Assembly (NCBI GenBank): GCA_035556755.1
Contig: DATMEP010000002.1
Coordinates: forward strand, 1-27,841
Direction: 5' to 3'
DNA: 27,841 bases
From: VRUE01 sp035556755
Lineage (GTDB): Bacteria; Actinomycetota; Thermoleophilia; Solirubrobacterales; 70-9
The notes under the pieces were generated by a model, which worked only from the letters and a program-made list of their open reading frames with translations, searched no databases and was not told where the DNA came from. The position numbers were made by a program, and so were the translations under genes. Shown piece after piece: positions 12,507 through 20,109 of the stretch (the first letter of the stretch is position 1; every line of letters begins with the position of its first letter).

Positions 12507-13507
12507 ACGGAAACTTCGTCTGGCGCGATGCCGGACGGGTCGTCGTCTTCCGTCGGGATGGGGTCGAGGGCGCGCCGCAGCTCCTGCAGGAGCACAGCTT
12601 CGACGCATTCGAGCTGCTGACCACGCCACGCGCCCTGGTCGCCGCCCCCGAGCTGGAGGCGGCCGCACGTGCGGTCCACGCCGTCGGCCCCGGCCAGGTG
12701 CCCGAACTGGCCGGGGGGCTGCTCGACCGCGTCGGCTCCGCGCAGATCGTCGCCTTCGGCGGCGGTCGCGTCGTCGATACCGCGAAGGCGATCGCCGCGG
12801 TGAGCGGCGCCCGCGTCGCGGCGATCCCGACCACGCTCTCCGGGGCGGAGATGACCGGGATCCACCGCCTGCCGGCGGGAGCCGAGAGCCGCGTGGGCGA
12901 GATGGTCCGCCCGCAGTTGGTGATCGCCGACCCGGAGGCGATGACGAGCCGGCAGGAGCAGCAGCTCCGTGCGAATGCGATGAATGCTCTCGGGCACGGC
13001 GCCGACTCCCTCTACACGCCGTTCGCCAACCCTGTCTCGCAGATGACCGCGCTGCGCGGCGCCGAACTGATTGCCACCGCGCTCGACCAGGAGCCGGACG
13101 GGCGCGACCGCGCCGCGCTGGCCCTGGGCTCGATCCTCTGCGGCTACGCGATCGACTCCGGCATGTTCGCCCTGCACCACGTCATCTGCCAGACCCTGGT
13201 GCGGGTCTGCGGCAGCCCCCACGCCGAGACCAACGCCGCGATCCTCCCCCGTGCGATGGCCTTCATGGTCCCCCGGGCCCCCGACGAGGTCGCCTTGCTG
13301 GCCGAGGCGATAGGCATCACACCGGGCGACATCGAACCCCGAATCCTCGACCTCGGCGGCAACCCACCCGGCCTCGGCGCCACCGGCGCCGACCGGAGCA
13401 AACTCGACGAGGCGATCGAGTCGATGCTGATGCGCCCCGAGCTGGCATTCACGCCCGAACCACCGACCGGCGAGGAGTTAAAGCAGCTCATCGAATCGGC
13501 TTGGTGA
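12503..13507 (+). CDS. Iron-containing alcohol dehydrogenase family, maleylacetate-reductase-like
   Basis: This 334-aa protein has the dehydroquinate-synthase-like fold of group III dehydrogenases. The nucleotide-binding turn is FGGGRVVDTAKAIA. Then come AAIPTTLSGAEMT, NAMNALGHGADSLYTPFANP, the ALHHVICQTL segment and PHAETNAAILPRA. The AIPTT.SG.EMT and ALHH...C.TL...PHAET patterns are those of maleylacetate reductases, which reduce maleylacetate to 3-oxoadipate with NAD(P)H. The GTG start overlaps the dioxygenase stop by 4 nt (GTGA), so they form one operon. With a hydroquinone-cleaving partner the expected intermediate (hydroxymuconic semialdehyde to maleylacetate) fits, although no semialdehyde dehydrogenase is present here. 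Confidence 0.82.
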   Translation: MNGNFVWRDAGRVVVFRRDGVEGAPQLLQEHSFDAFELLTTPRALVAAPELEAAARAVHAVGPGQVPELAGGLLDRVGSAQIVAFGGGRVVDTAKAIAAVSGARVAAIPTTLSGAEMTGIHRLPAGAESRVGEMVRPQLVIADPEAMTSRQEQQLRANAMNALGHGADSLYTPFANPVSQMTALRGAELIATALDQEPDGRDRAALALGSILCGYAIDSGMFALHHVICQTLVRVCGSPHAETNAAILPRAMAFMVPRAPDEVALLAEAIGITPGDIEPRILDLGGNPPGLGATGADRSKLDEAIESMLMRPELAFTPEPPTGEELKQLIESAW

Positions 13508-13550
13508 CGCCCGCCGGTAACCATCGTCCCTCCCCCGTGTAGCGCTCTGC

Positions 13551-15215
13551 GTGACTGCAGAGCGACTCGCCCGGTACCACGAGTACACCCGCCGCCACGG
13601 AGTCAACCCGGTGCTGTACCTGCTGGCGCGGATCTTCATGACGCCGTTCTTCCTCGTCTACTTTCGCTACCAGCGGGCGGGGCGCGAGCACGGCCATATC
13701 GAGGGCGGGCTGATCGTCGCCTCCAACCACCGCAGCTTCCTCGACCCGTTTGCGATCGGCGGCGCCCTGCCGTGGCGGCGGCCGATGACCTACGTGGCCA
13801 AGGTAGAGCTGTTCGAGCGCCGCTGGCAGGGGTGGCTGCTGTCGCGGCTCGGCGCCTTCCCGATCCGCCGCGGCGAGTCCGACGAGGACTCGGTGGAGAC
13901 CGCCCGCGCGGTGGTCGAACGCGGCGGCGCCGTCTGCATCTTCCCCGAGGGCACGAGGGTCCGACGCGGCACCCTCGCAAACCCCAAGCGGGGCGTGGGC
14001 CACCTCGCGCTGGCGACCGGCGCACCGGTGCTGCCGACCGCCGTCGTCGGCACCGAGCACGTACGGCGCGGCTGGCGGATCCGGCCGCGCAAGGTGAAGG
14101 TGCGGCTGGGGAAGGCGGTGACCTTCCCGCGGGTGGAGGATCCCTCACCGCCGCTGGCCGAAACGGTGACCGCGCGGATCTGGCCAAGCGTCCTGCTGCA
14201 GTGGGAAGAGATGGGAGGCCTGCCGCCGATGCGCCGTGCCGCGGTGATCGGCGCCGGCAGCTGGGGCACCGCCGTGGCGGTGCTGCTCGCCCGTGGCGGG
14301 CTCGAGGTCCAGCTCGGCGCCCGGACCGCCGCCCAGGCGGCTGAGATGTTGGAGGCGGGCGAAAACCGGCGCTACCTGGAGGGGGTCGAGCTGCCCGACT
14401 CGCTGCTCGTCCGGCCGGCATCGGAGATCGAGCTGGCCGGCCTCGACCTCGTCTGCCTGGCGATCCCCTCCAGCTCCCTGCCGCAGGCGGTCGGGGCGAT
14501 CGCCGACCGGGTCAGCGACCGCTCCTCGGTCCTGTTGCTGACCAAGGGCATGATCGCCCCGCGCGGCCAGCTCCCGGCCGAGTACGTGGGCGAACGGGTC
14601 CGCGCCCGGGCGCTCGCCTGCCTCGGCGGGCCCGCTCACGCCCGCGAGGCCGTCTCCGGGTCGGCGGCCCTGGTGCTCGGCTCCGGCGACGCCGACCTGC
14701 GCGACCAGCTCGGCGAGGTGTTCGATCGCGCCGGCCTGGTCTGCGAGCGCTCCGGCGACGTCACCGGGGTGGAGATGGCGGGCGCCGCGAAGAACGCCGC
14801 CGCACTTGCCGCCGCCGCAACCGAGCAGCACGGGCTCAACGCGGCGGGGATAGCTGCGGCCCAGGTCTGGCGCGAGTGCATCGAGTACGGAATCTCGCGC
14901 GGGGCGCAGCTGGAGACCTTCTCCGGCCTGGCCGGGGTCGGCGATCTGACCGCGACCCTGCTCGCGCCGGGGGGGCGCAACCGGCGGGCGGGCGAGCTGC
15001 TCGGCGACGGCACGCCGGCCGAGGAGATTCCGAACCTGATCGGCCAGGCCTCCGAGGGGCTCGACGCGGTGCCGCTGCTGGCCGAGGCGATCGCCAGCTC
15101 CGGCCGCCCGGCGGAGGCGCTGGCAGGGCTCGCGGCGCTGATCCGCGGTGAGATCGACGCCGAGGAGTGGGTGGCCGGACTGCGCCGGGTGGAGCGTTCG
15201 AGGCAGGCGGCATGA
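13551..15215 (+). CDS. Fused PlsC acyltransferase - GpsA glycerol-3-phosphate dehydrogenase
   Basis: One uninterrupted 554-aa frame encodes two phospholipid enzymes. Residues of about 1-222 are a PlsC-type acyltransferase: a membrane-associating N-terminus, NHRSFLD (H60, D65), the FPEGTR motif at 131-136, and then GAPVLPTAVVG. Residues 227-554 are a complete GpsA. GAGSWGTAVAVLLARGG (about 234-239 onward) binds NAD(P)H. LLTKGM, the catalytic region GVEMAGAAKNAAALAAA, and SGLAGVGDLTATL with RNRRAGELL follow. GpsA supplies sn-glycerol-3-phosphate; PlsC makes phosphatidate. ATG 14229 is preceded by GGGAGG (14213-14218), so a free GpsA may also be made. The GTG 13551 start has a TAGCGC box 5 nt upstream. 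Confidence 0.85.
   Translation: MTAERLARYHEYTRRHGVNPVLYLLARIFMTPFFLVYFRYQRAGREHGHIEGGLIVASNHRSFLDPFAIGGALPWRRPMTYVAKVELFERRWQGWLLSRLGAFPIRRGESDEDSVETARAVVERGGAVCIFPEGTRVRRGTLANPKRGVGHLALATGAPVLPTAVVGTEHVRRGWRIRPRKVKVRLGKAVTFPRVEDPSPPLAETVTARIWPSVLLQWEEMGGLPPMRRAAVIGAGSWGTAVAVLLARGGLEVQLGARTAAQAAEMLEAGENRRYLEGVELPDSLLVRPASEIELAGLDLVCLAIPSSSLPQAVGAIADRVSDRSSVLLLTKGMIAPRGQLPAEYVGERVRARALACLGGPAHAREAVSGSAALVLGSGDADLRDQLGEVFDRAGLVCERSGDVTGVEMAGAAKNAAALAAAATEQHGLNAAGIAAAQVWRECIEYGISRGAQLETFSGLAGVGDLTATLLAPGGRNRRAGELLGDGTPAEEIPNLIGQASEGLDAVPLLAEAIASSGRPAEALAGLAALIRGEIDAEEWVAGLRRVERSRQAA
14213..14231 (+). promoter_or_regulatory. Internal Shine-Dalgarno and ATG at the plsC-gpsA junction
   Basis: GGGAGG (14213-14218) lies 10 nt before the in-frame ATG 14229, exactly where the GpsA domain begins (MRRAAVIGAGSWG). 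It suggests re-initiation to give a separate GpsA, or it is a relic of the unfused genes. Confidence 0.5.
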
Positions 15216-15222
15216 GGGGGGC

Positions 15223-15228
15223 TAGGCT
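15223..15228 (+). promoter_or_regulatory. -10 box TAGGCT of the ECF sigma gene
   Basis: TAGGCT ends 6 nt before GTG 15235, just after the GpsA stop (15213-15215). No Shine-Dalgarno lies between, so a leaderless mRNA is likely. No clear -35 is visible. Confidence 0.45.
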
Positions 15229-15234
15229 TGCCGC

Positions 15235-15792
15235 GTGAGCGACCAGGAGAACGTGGAGCCGGCGAGCCTCGACCCCGCCGCCAAGGCCGAGCTCGACCGG
15301 GCCTTCGAGCAGCTGTACCGGGACCACCTGCGCGACGTCTACTCCTACGCCTACTACCGGATCGGCAACCAGCACGACGCCGAGGACCTGACCGAGCAGG
15401 CCTTCCTGCAGGCCTACCGTCACTTCGACCGGGCGCGGCGGGAGTCCGACGGCCGGCCGCTGCGGCCGTGGCTGATCCGGATCACCCACAACCTGGCGCT
15501 CAACTATTACCGCGACCGCTCGCGCCGGCCCCAGACGCCGCTCGACAGCGCCGATCCGATCGCTGCCCGGCATGGCACCGAGGCGATCGCCGAGGGCCGC
15601 GAGGAGCTGCGGCAGGTGATGGCGCATCTCGAGCACCTGCCCGACGACCGGCGCGACGCGCTGATCATGCGTTTCGCACTGGGTATGGACAATCGCGAGA
15701 TCGCGCGGGCGCTGGGGCGCAGCGACGGTGCCACCAAGGTGTTGATCCACCGCGCGATCAAGCAGCTCCAGGAGGAGATGGGCGATGAGTGA
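15235..15792 (+). CDS. ECF-type RNA polymerase sigma factor
   Basis: This 185-aa group-4 sigma factor has only regions 2 and 4. Region 2 reads FEQLYRDHLRDVYSYAYYRIGNQHDAEDLTEQAFLQAYRHFD with RPWLIRITHNLALNYYRDRSR. Region 4 reads HLPDDRRDALIMRFALGMDNREIARALGRSDGATKVLIHRAIKQL. The linker is short and no C-terminal extension is present. GTG 15235 gives the expected N-terminus. The gene overlaps the next one (putative anti-sigma factor) by 8 nt, the usual arrangement for a sigma/anti-sigma pair. The signal it senses cannot be read from sequence. Confidence 0.88.
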   Translation: MSDQENVEPASLDPAAKAELDRAFEQLYRDHLRDVYSYAYYRIGNQHDAEDLTEQAFLQAYRHFDRARRESDGRPLRPWLIRITHNLALNYYRDRSRRPQTPLDSADPIAARHGTEAIAEGREELRQVMAHLEHLPDDRRDALIMRFALGMDNREIARALGRSDGATKVLIHRAIKQLQEEMGDE

Positions 15793-16117
15793 GGCGGCGG
15801 AAAGCAGCTGGGACGTCGAGCGGCTGCTCGGCGACGCGCTGCGGCCGATCGAGCCGCCGGAGCGGCTCTCGGGCCGGGTCGAGGACACTCTCTCGGCGGT
15901 CACCCAGGCGGCCGCGGAGGAGCTCTCCGACTGGGCCGAAGAACTCTCGGAGAGCGAGTTGCGGGCGCTGCGCGATCCCCGCAACTGGGTGCGTCCGGTC
16001 GTCGCGGTGAGCGCCGGCGGCGTCGCCACCGGCGCCCTCGTCCTGCTCGAGATGAGGCGGCGCGGCCGCCAGCAGGCCGGCGGCCGCTTGCGCACCCTTA
16101 CCGATCGCCTCCGGTAG
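15785..16117 (+). CDS. Small membrane protein, putative anti-sigma factor
   Basis: This 110-aa protein has an acidic N-terminal region (ERLLGDALRPIEPPERLSGRVEDTL), one hydrophobic segment at about residues 71-90 (PVVAVSAGGVATGALVLLEM) and a strongly basic tail. No zinc-binding HxxxCxxC anti-sigma signature is present. The role is inferred from the 8-nt overlap with the ECF sigma gene and from the single helix. The positive-inside rule would put the basic C-terminus in the cytoplasm, which does not fit a simple cytosolic N-terminal sigma-binding domain, so the function stays uncertain. Its 3' end overlaps the convergent DUF4383 gene by 20 nt. Confidence 0.6.
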   Translation: MSEAAESSWDVERLLGDALRPIEPPERLSGRVEDTLSAVTQAAAEELSDWAEELSESELRALRDPRNWVRPVVAVSAGGVATGALVLLEMRRRGRQQAGGRLRTLTDRLR

Positions 16118-16523
16118 CCGGGGCCGGCGCTCTCCTGTCCTCGACCGGGGTGGCGAGCCCGGCGCCGATGCCGAGCAACCCGAGGGCGAGGTGGAGGAAG
16201 TTGTCCTCGGTGTTGACGGGGATGAAGCCGAGGATCGACTCGTTGTCGCCGATGATGAATCCCCACACGGTGATCACGACGTAGACCGCACCCAGACCGA
16301 GCGCGTACTCCCGTGCCGCGTAGCCGGCGACGAGCAGGCCGATCGCACCGGTGAGGATGTGGACGATGTTGTGCCAGGCGTTGACGGCGAAGATGCCGAA
16401 CACGCTGTCGACGGTGCCGGGGTCTCCGAACGACGCGCTGTAGAAGAAGCCGATGATCCCGACGACCACCAGCGTTCCGCCGACCAGGGTCGCGTAGAGC
16501 CTTGCGGGGCTTGCGCCTTCCAT
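16098..16523 (-). CDS. DUF4383 family membrane protein
   Basis: This 141-aa protein has four predicted membrane helices: LYATLVGGTLVVVGIIGFFY, WHNIVHILTGAIGLLVAGYA, YALGLGAVYVVITVWGFIIG and FLHLALGLLGIGAGL. The spacing and the NAWHNIVHILTG and DNFLHLALGLLG repeats are characteristic of DUF4383, common in actinobacteria and of unknown function. Start is ATG 16521-16523 with a strong purine-rich SD (AGGAGGAGAGGA) directly upstream on the minus strand. That contrasts with the leaderless genes around it. The stop TAA lies inside the 3' end of the convergent small membrane gene. Confidence 0.8.
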   Translation of the reverse strand: MEGASPARLYATLVGGTLVVVGIIGFFYSASFGDPGTVDSVFGIFAVNAWHNIVHILTGAIGLLVAGYAAREYALGLGAVYVVITVWGFIIGDNESILGFIPVNTEDNFLHLALGLLGIGAGLATPVEDRRAPAPATGGDR

Positions 16524-16583
16524 TCCTCTCCTCCTTCAGTCAAGGGCCAAGGCTGCCTTCGATTGTAGGCTCCCCGCTTCCCC

Positions 16584-17402
16584 GTGGCCCAAACTTGCTA
16601 CCGACACCCCGACCGTGAGACCGGTGTCGCCTGCTCCTCCTGTGGGCGGCCGATCTGCCCGGAGTGCATGACGCCGACGCCGGTCGGGATGCGCTGCCCC
16701 GAGTGCTCCAGGCAGAAGACGCGGGTGACGAGGGGCGCGGCCGGCCCGGGGCGCTACGACACGCCGGCGACCTACGTCCTGATCGCGCTCAACGTCGTCG
16801 CCTACCTGGCCGAGATCGCCGGCGGGAATGGTGGCCTGAGCCCCGGCAACAGCTCGATCGTTCTCGACTTCGGCTTGTTTGGGCCGTTTGTCGCCGAGGG
16901 CGAGTGGTATCGGCTGCTGACCTGCGGGTTCCTCCACGCCAGCCTCATCCATCTCGGCTTCAACATGTTCGCCCTCTACTTCCTCGGCCGCATCCTGGAG
17001 CCGGGAATCGGTACCCCGCGCTTCGTCGCCCTCTACTTCGCCTCGCTCTTCGCCGGCTCTTTCGGAGCGGTTCTCTTGAGTCCGGATGAGCTCACCATTG
17101 GAGCTTCGGGTGCTGTCTTCGGCATCTTTGGCGCGACGTTTTTCATCGCCCGCCAGCGTGGCATGGAGGGGCTGGCGTCCTCGATCGGTGTGGTCCTCCT
17201 GCTCAACCTCGCGATCACGTTCGGCTATCCGAACATCAGCATCGGAGGCCATCTCGGCGGTCTTGCGGGCGGTGCCCTATGTGCGCTAGCGATCGTCGCC
17301 GGCGAACGCGGCATGCTCGGCCGCAACCGACTTCCCGCCGAACTCCTCGCGATAAGTGCAGTCGCTGTCCTCTCTATCGCGTTAGCCATAGCCGTCGCAT
17401 AA
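16584..17402 (+). CDS. Rhomboid intramembrane serine protease with N-terminal zinc finger
   Basis: The 272-aa protein opens with a cysteine-rich B-box-like zinc finger (residues about 5-41: CYRHP, CSSCGRPICPECM, CPECS), then about seven membrane helices. Rhomboid signatures are the HLGFNMFALYFLG segment, GASGAVFG with nucleophile S175, and GGHLGGLAGG with catalytic H223. The Ser-His dyad is intact, so it should be active in cleaving membrane-embedded substrates. GTG 16584 is preceded by TAGGCT (16566-16571), 12 nt upstream. It lies next to an ECF sigma/anti-sigma pair, an interesting but unproven context. A 114-nt palindrome starts immediately after its stop. Confidence 0.9.
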   Translation: MAQTCYRHPDRETGVACSSCGRPICPECMTPTPVGMRCPECSRQKTRVTRGAAGPGRYDTPATYVLIALNVVAYLAEIAGGNGGLSPGNSSIVLDFGLFGPFVAEGEWYRLLTCGFLHASLIHLGFNMFALYFLGRILEPGIGTPRFVALYFASLFAGSFGAVLLSPDELTIGASGAVFGIFGATFFIARQRGMEGLASSIGVVLLLNLAITFGYPNISIGGHLGGLAGGALCALAIVAGERGMLGRNRLPAELLAISAVAVLSIALAIAVA

Positions 17403-17516
17403 GCGGTCATCCCGGCAGGGGTGAAACGTCTTGTACTTTTTCGTCGCGCGCTTCGGGCGCCAGCCCAACCACGATCCACCGAAAAAGTTAAGTGGAACCC
17501 CTACCGGGATGACCGC
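17403..17516. repeat. 114-nt imperfect palindrome between convergent genes
   Basis: Outer arms 17403-17422 and 17497-17516 match 19 of 20 as reverse complements. Inner arms ACTTTTTCG (17435-17443) and CGAAAAAGT (17480-17488) are perfect, and the segments between them partly pair. A GCGC/GCGC stem with a TTCGG loop sits near 17448-17460. It begins at the rhomboid stop and runs through the last codons of the BtuF-like gene. It could act as a bidirectional terminator; its length and near-identity of arms suggest an inserted palindromic element. Confidence 0.7.
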
Positions 17517-18423
17517 CCAAGTGACCCTGTGGCGCGCGCACCTCTGCGAACCCGATGTTGCCGGGTGGATCGACCAAATCGGGGTGGAGGATGTGGCCGA
17601 GCAGCTCGACTCCGTCGATCAGGCGCGGGCCCGGCCGGGAGAAGGTCGACGCGGCGTCGACGGCGAAGACCCGTCCGGCGCCCAGCGTCGCGATCCACTC
17701 CCAGTGCTCGATCGCCTGCGCGCGGGATTCCTCGACGTACCAGCCGCAGGGCATCGCGATGACGACGTCGGGGTCGAGTCCGGACAGGGCGCCCCACTGG
17801 ACTTCAGGCGACTTCAGCCCCGGCGGGCCGGCGACGTCCTCGCCGCCCGCGATCGAGATCATCTCGGGCAGCCAGTGGCCACCGACGAAGGGTGGGTCGA
17901 GCCACTCCAGCGCGATCACCCGTGGCCGGTTTGCGCCGGAGACGGCGGCGCGTACGGTTGCCAGCCTCCCCTCCAGCTCGCCACGCAGCTCGTGTGCCCC
18001 CGCCTCCATCCCGGTCGCCTCGCCGAGCCGGATCACGTCCTCGAGCATCTCGCCGAGCGTGCTCGGGTCCTGCTGGACGACCCGGGGCCGGCTCGGCAGC
18101 CGCGCCGCGACCTCGAGCACGTCCTCGTAGGAGACCGCGCAGACGTCGCAGATCGCCTGGGTGACGATCAGGTCCGGGGCGAGGCTGGCGAGCAACTCCT
18201 CGTCCAGCTCGTACAGGGCCCGGCCCTCGCCGACGGCCGCCTTCACCGCGGTGTCGATCTGGCGGGCGTCGAGGCCCGGTGGCAGGACGGTCCGGGTCAG
18301 GTGCGGGCGCGAGCGCGCCTCACGCGGGTAGTCGCACTCGTGGGTGACGGCGACGACGCTTTCGCCCAGGCCCAGAGCGAAGAGCATCTCGGTTGCGGAA
18401 GGGACGAGGCTGGCGACGCGCAT
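17488..18423 (-). CDS. BtuF-like (cobalamin-type) ABC substrate-binding-fold protein
   Basis: This 311-aa protein of the periplasmic-binding-protein-2 (BtuF/FhuD) fold opens directly with the conserved strand MRVASLVPSATEMLFALGLG, followed by VAVTHECDYP. LAPDLIVTQAICDVCAVSY, VVQQDPSTLGEMLEDVIRLG, ALEWLDPPFVGGHWLPEM and DPDVVIAMPCGWYVEES come next. There is no signal peptide or lipobox, and no transporter genes are adjacent, so it may be a cytoplasmic corrinoid- or metal-ligand-binding protein. ATG 18423 has CATATT 9 nt upstream. The last residues (about HPGRGST) are encoded by one arm of the 17403-17516 palindrome and probably replace the original end. Confidence 0.78.
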   Translation of the reverse strand: MRVASLVPSATEMLFALGLGESVVAVTHECDYPREARSRPHLTRTVLPPGLDARQIDTAVKAAVGEGRALYELDEELLASLAPDLIVTQAICDVCAVSYEDVLEVAARLPSRPRVVQQDPSTLGEMLEDVIRLGEATGMEAGAHELRGELEGRLATVRAAVSGANRPRVIALEWLDPPFVGGHWLPEMISIAGGEDVAGPPGLKSPEVQWGALSGLDPDVVIAMPCGWYVEESRAQAIEHWEWIATLGAGRVFAVDAASTFSRPGPRLIDGVELLGHILHPDLVDPPGNIGFAEVRAPQGHLGGHPGRGST

Positions 18424-18467
18424 GTGGCGATCAATATGGCACCTCGCGGTTCCGCGGGCCAGAAAGC

Positions 18468-18473
18468 TATATT
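18468..18473 (+). promoter_or_regulatory. -10 box TATATT of the CNNM/HlyC-type gene
   Basis: TATATT lies in the 105-bp divergent gap, about 55 nt upstream of ATG 18529. The minus-strand gene has its own CATATT at 18438-18433. GGCACC (18438-18443) and GGTGCC (18477-18482) flank the plus-strand box. No good -35 could be named. Confidence 0.35.
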
Positions 18474-18528
18474 CCCGGTGCCGAATGGCCGAAGACGACC
18501 TCCCCCGAAGTACCGGGCCACATAGTCC

Positions 18529-19836
18529 ATGAGCGCTCTGCTGCTCATCCTTCTCGTGTTCGCTTTGATCGCCGTCAACGGTTTCTTCGTCGCGGCCGAG
18601 TTCGCGATCGTCCGTTCGCGGCGCAGCCGGATCGAGGGTCTCGCAGAGGAGGGCCGGGGGGCGGCCCGCGTCGCGCTCCACCAGCTCGACCACGTCGACG
18701 AGTACGTCGCCACCTCGCAGGTGGGGATCACCCTCGCCTCGATCGGGATCGGCTTCCTCGGCGAGCCGGCGATCGCGACCCTGGTCGAGCCGCTGCTCGA
18801 GGGCGCCGTGGGCGAGGCGACCTCCTACGTCCTCGCCTTCCTCTTCGCCTACGCCACGATCACCCTGCTGCACGTGATCTTCGGCGAGCAGGCGCCGAAG
18901 ATGGTGGGGATCGCGCGCGCCGAGGCACTGTTGCTCGGCATCGCACGGCCGCTGGAGCTGTTCCGCCGACTCTTCCACCCGCTGATCGTGATCACCAACG
19001 TGCCGGCCCGGTTCTTCGTCGCTCGGGTGCTGCGGATCGAGCCCACGGCCGACGAGGAGGTCGCTTCGACCGACGAGCTGCGCCTGATGATCGTCCGCGG
19101 AGCCCAGCGCGGCCGCCTCGACCCCGGCGAGGCCGGGATGCTCGGCGGCGTCTTCCACCTGCACGAGCAGGAGGCGCGCGAGGTGATGACGCCGATCCCC
19201 GCGGTGGTCACGGTCGACGTCACCGACACGGTCGAGACGGCGCTGCGGCGCTGCGTCACCTCGGGGCATACCCGCCTCGTCGTGATCGAGGACGACAACC
19301 CCGACCGGGTCAAGGGAATCGTCCACAACAACAGCCTTGCGCGGCTCTACATGAGCGACGGGCCGGAGGCTCGGATCGAGCCGCTGGTGCGGGATGCGCT
19401 GATCGTTCCCGAGACGCGGCCGCTCGACGACCTCCTGCACGACCTCCAGGTGCAGCGGACCTCGCTCTCGGTCGTCGTCGACGAGTACGGGCGCACGGTC
19501 GGGATCGTCACCGTCGAGGACATCCTCGAGGAGGTGGTGGGGGAGATCGAGGACGAGACCGATCCGCGGGCCGCGGCGCTGCGCCGGTTGGCGGGCGGCG
19601 AGTGGTTCGTGCGCGGCCACGTCTCGCTCGGCGATCTCGCCGACGTCGGGATCGAGCTCCCGGTCGACACCGATGCCTACAACTCGATCGGCGGCTACGT
19701 CTTCGGTGAGTTGGGCCGTCTGCCGAAGCGCGGCGACACGATCAACGTCGACGACTACACGATCCGGGTCGAGTCGGTGCGTGAGAACCGCGTCGAGGCG
19801 GTCCGGATCAGCAGTTCCGTCCGGCCCGCGGCCTAG
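18529..19836 (+). CDS. CNNM/HlyC-CorC family membrane protein (DUF21 + CBS pair)
   Basis: The 435-aa protein has the standard domain order. A DUF21/CNNM transmembrane domain (about 1-150: LLILLVFALIAVNGFFVAAEFAIV, ATSQVGITLASIGIGFLGEPA, FGEQAPKM) comes first, then a linker with STDELRLMI. Two CBS domains follow at about 220-345 (VMTPIPAVVTV..., LSVVVDEYGRTVGIVTVEDILEE), and the end is a CorC/HlyC C-terminal domain (about 355-430: GGEWFVRGHVSLGDL, YNSIGGYVFGELG). Such proteins are linked to magnesium or sodium-coupled divalent-cation export; the old name hemolysin is misleading. It stands alone, divergent from the BtuF-like gene. Confidence 0.88.
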   Translation: MSALLLILLVFALIAVNGFFVAAEFAIVRSRRSRIEGLAEEGRGAARVALHQLDHVDEYVATSQVGITLASIGIGFLGEPAIATLVEPLLEGAVGEATSYVLAFLFAYATITLLHVIFGEQAPKMVGIARAEALLLGIARPLELFRRLFHPLIVITNVPARFFVARVLRIEPTADEEVASTDELRLMIVRGAQRGRLDPGEAGMLGGVFHLHEQEAREVMTPIPAVVTVDVTDTVETALRRCVTSGHTRLVVIEDDNPDRVKGIVHNNSLARLYMSDGPEARIEPLVRDALIVPETRPLDDLLHDLQVQRTSLSVVVDEYGRTVGIVTVEDILEEVVGEIEDETDPRAAALRRLAGGEWFVRGHVSLGDLADVGIELPVDTDAYNSIGGYVFGELGRLPKRGDTINVDDYTIRVESVRENRVEAVRISSSVRPAA

Positions 19837-19881
19837 GTTTCCCGAGCAACCCGCGTCTCGCCTAATTCTTGGAGGTACCGC

Positions 19882-20109
19882 ATGTGGGTTGTGCGTTTGA
19901 GCGACAAGCAGCTTGAGGTCCTGAGGGCGCTGCTGCGTTCGGAGGAACACCTCGGTCCGGCCCTGAAAGGGGCGGTAGAAGCCCTCGATCTGGCCCGTTG
20001 GGACGACCTGCCGGAGGCAGAGCTCCCCTGGGACGAAATCGAGCGAACCGCCCGCCGCCAGGGCATCTCCCCAGCCGACGTCATCTGGGACCTGGCCGGA
20101 AAACGCTAG
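19882..20109 (+). CDS. Hypothetical small soluble protein (75 aa)
   Basis: This small acidic, largely helical protein has two parts: LSDKQLEVLRALLRSEEHLG at the N-terminus and a C-terminal IERTARRQGISPADVIWDLAGKR that resembles a short helix-turn-helix-like pair. No membrane segment or cysteine is present. A good SD (GGAGG, about 7 nt before ATG 19882) supports expression. No family was recognised. It sits alone between the CNNM-type gene and the convergent hydroxyacyl-CoA dehydrogenase, so context gives no function. Confidence 0.6.
   Translation: MWVVRLSDKQLEVLRALLRSEEHLGPALKGAVEALDLARWDDLPEAELPWDEIERTARRQGISPADVIWDLAGKR

Noticed and set aside
17488..19950. An 820-aa minus-strand frame
   Set aside because: Only the part below 18423 matches a family; the rest is antisense to the CNNM/HlyC-type gene and has shadow-like composition.
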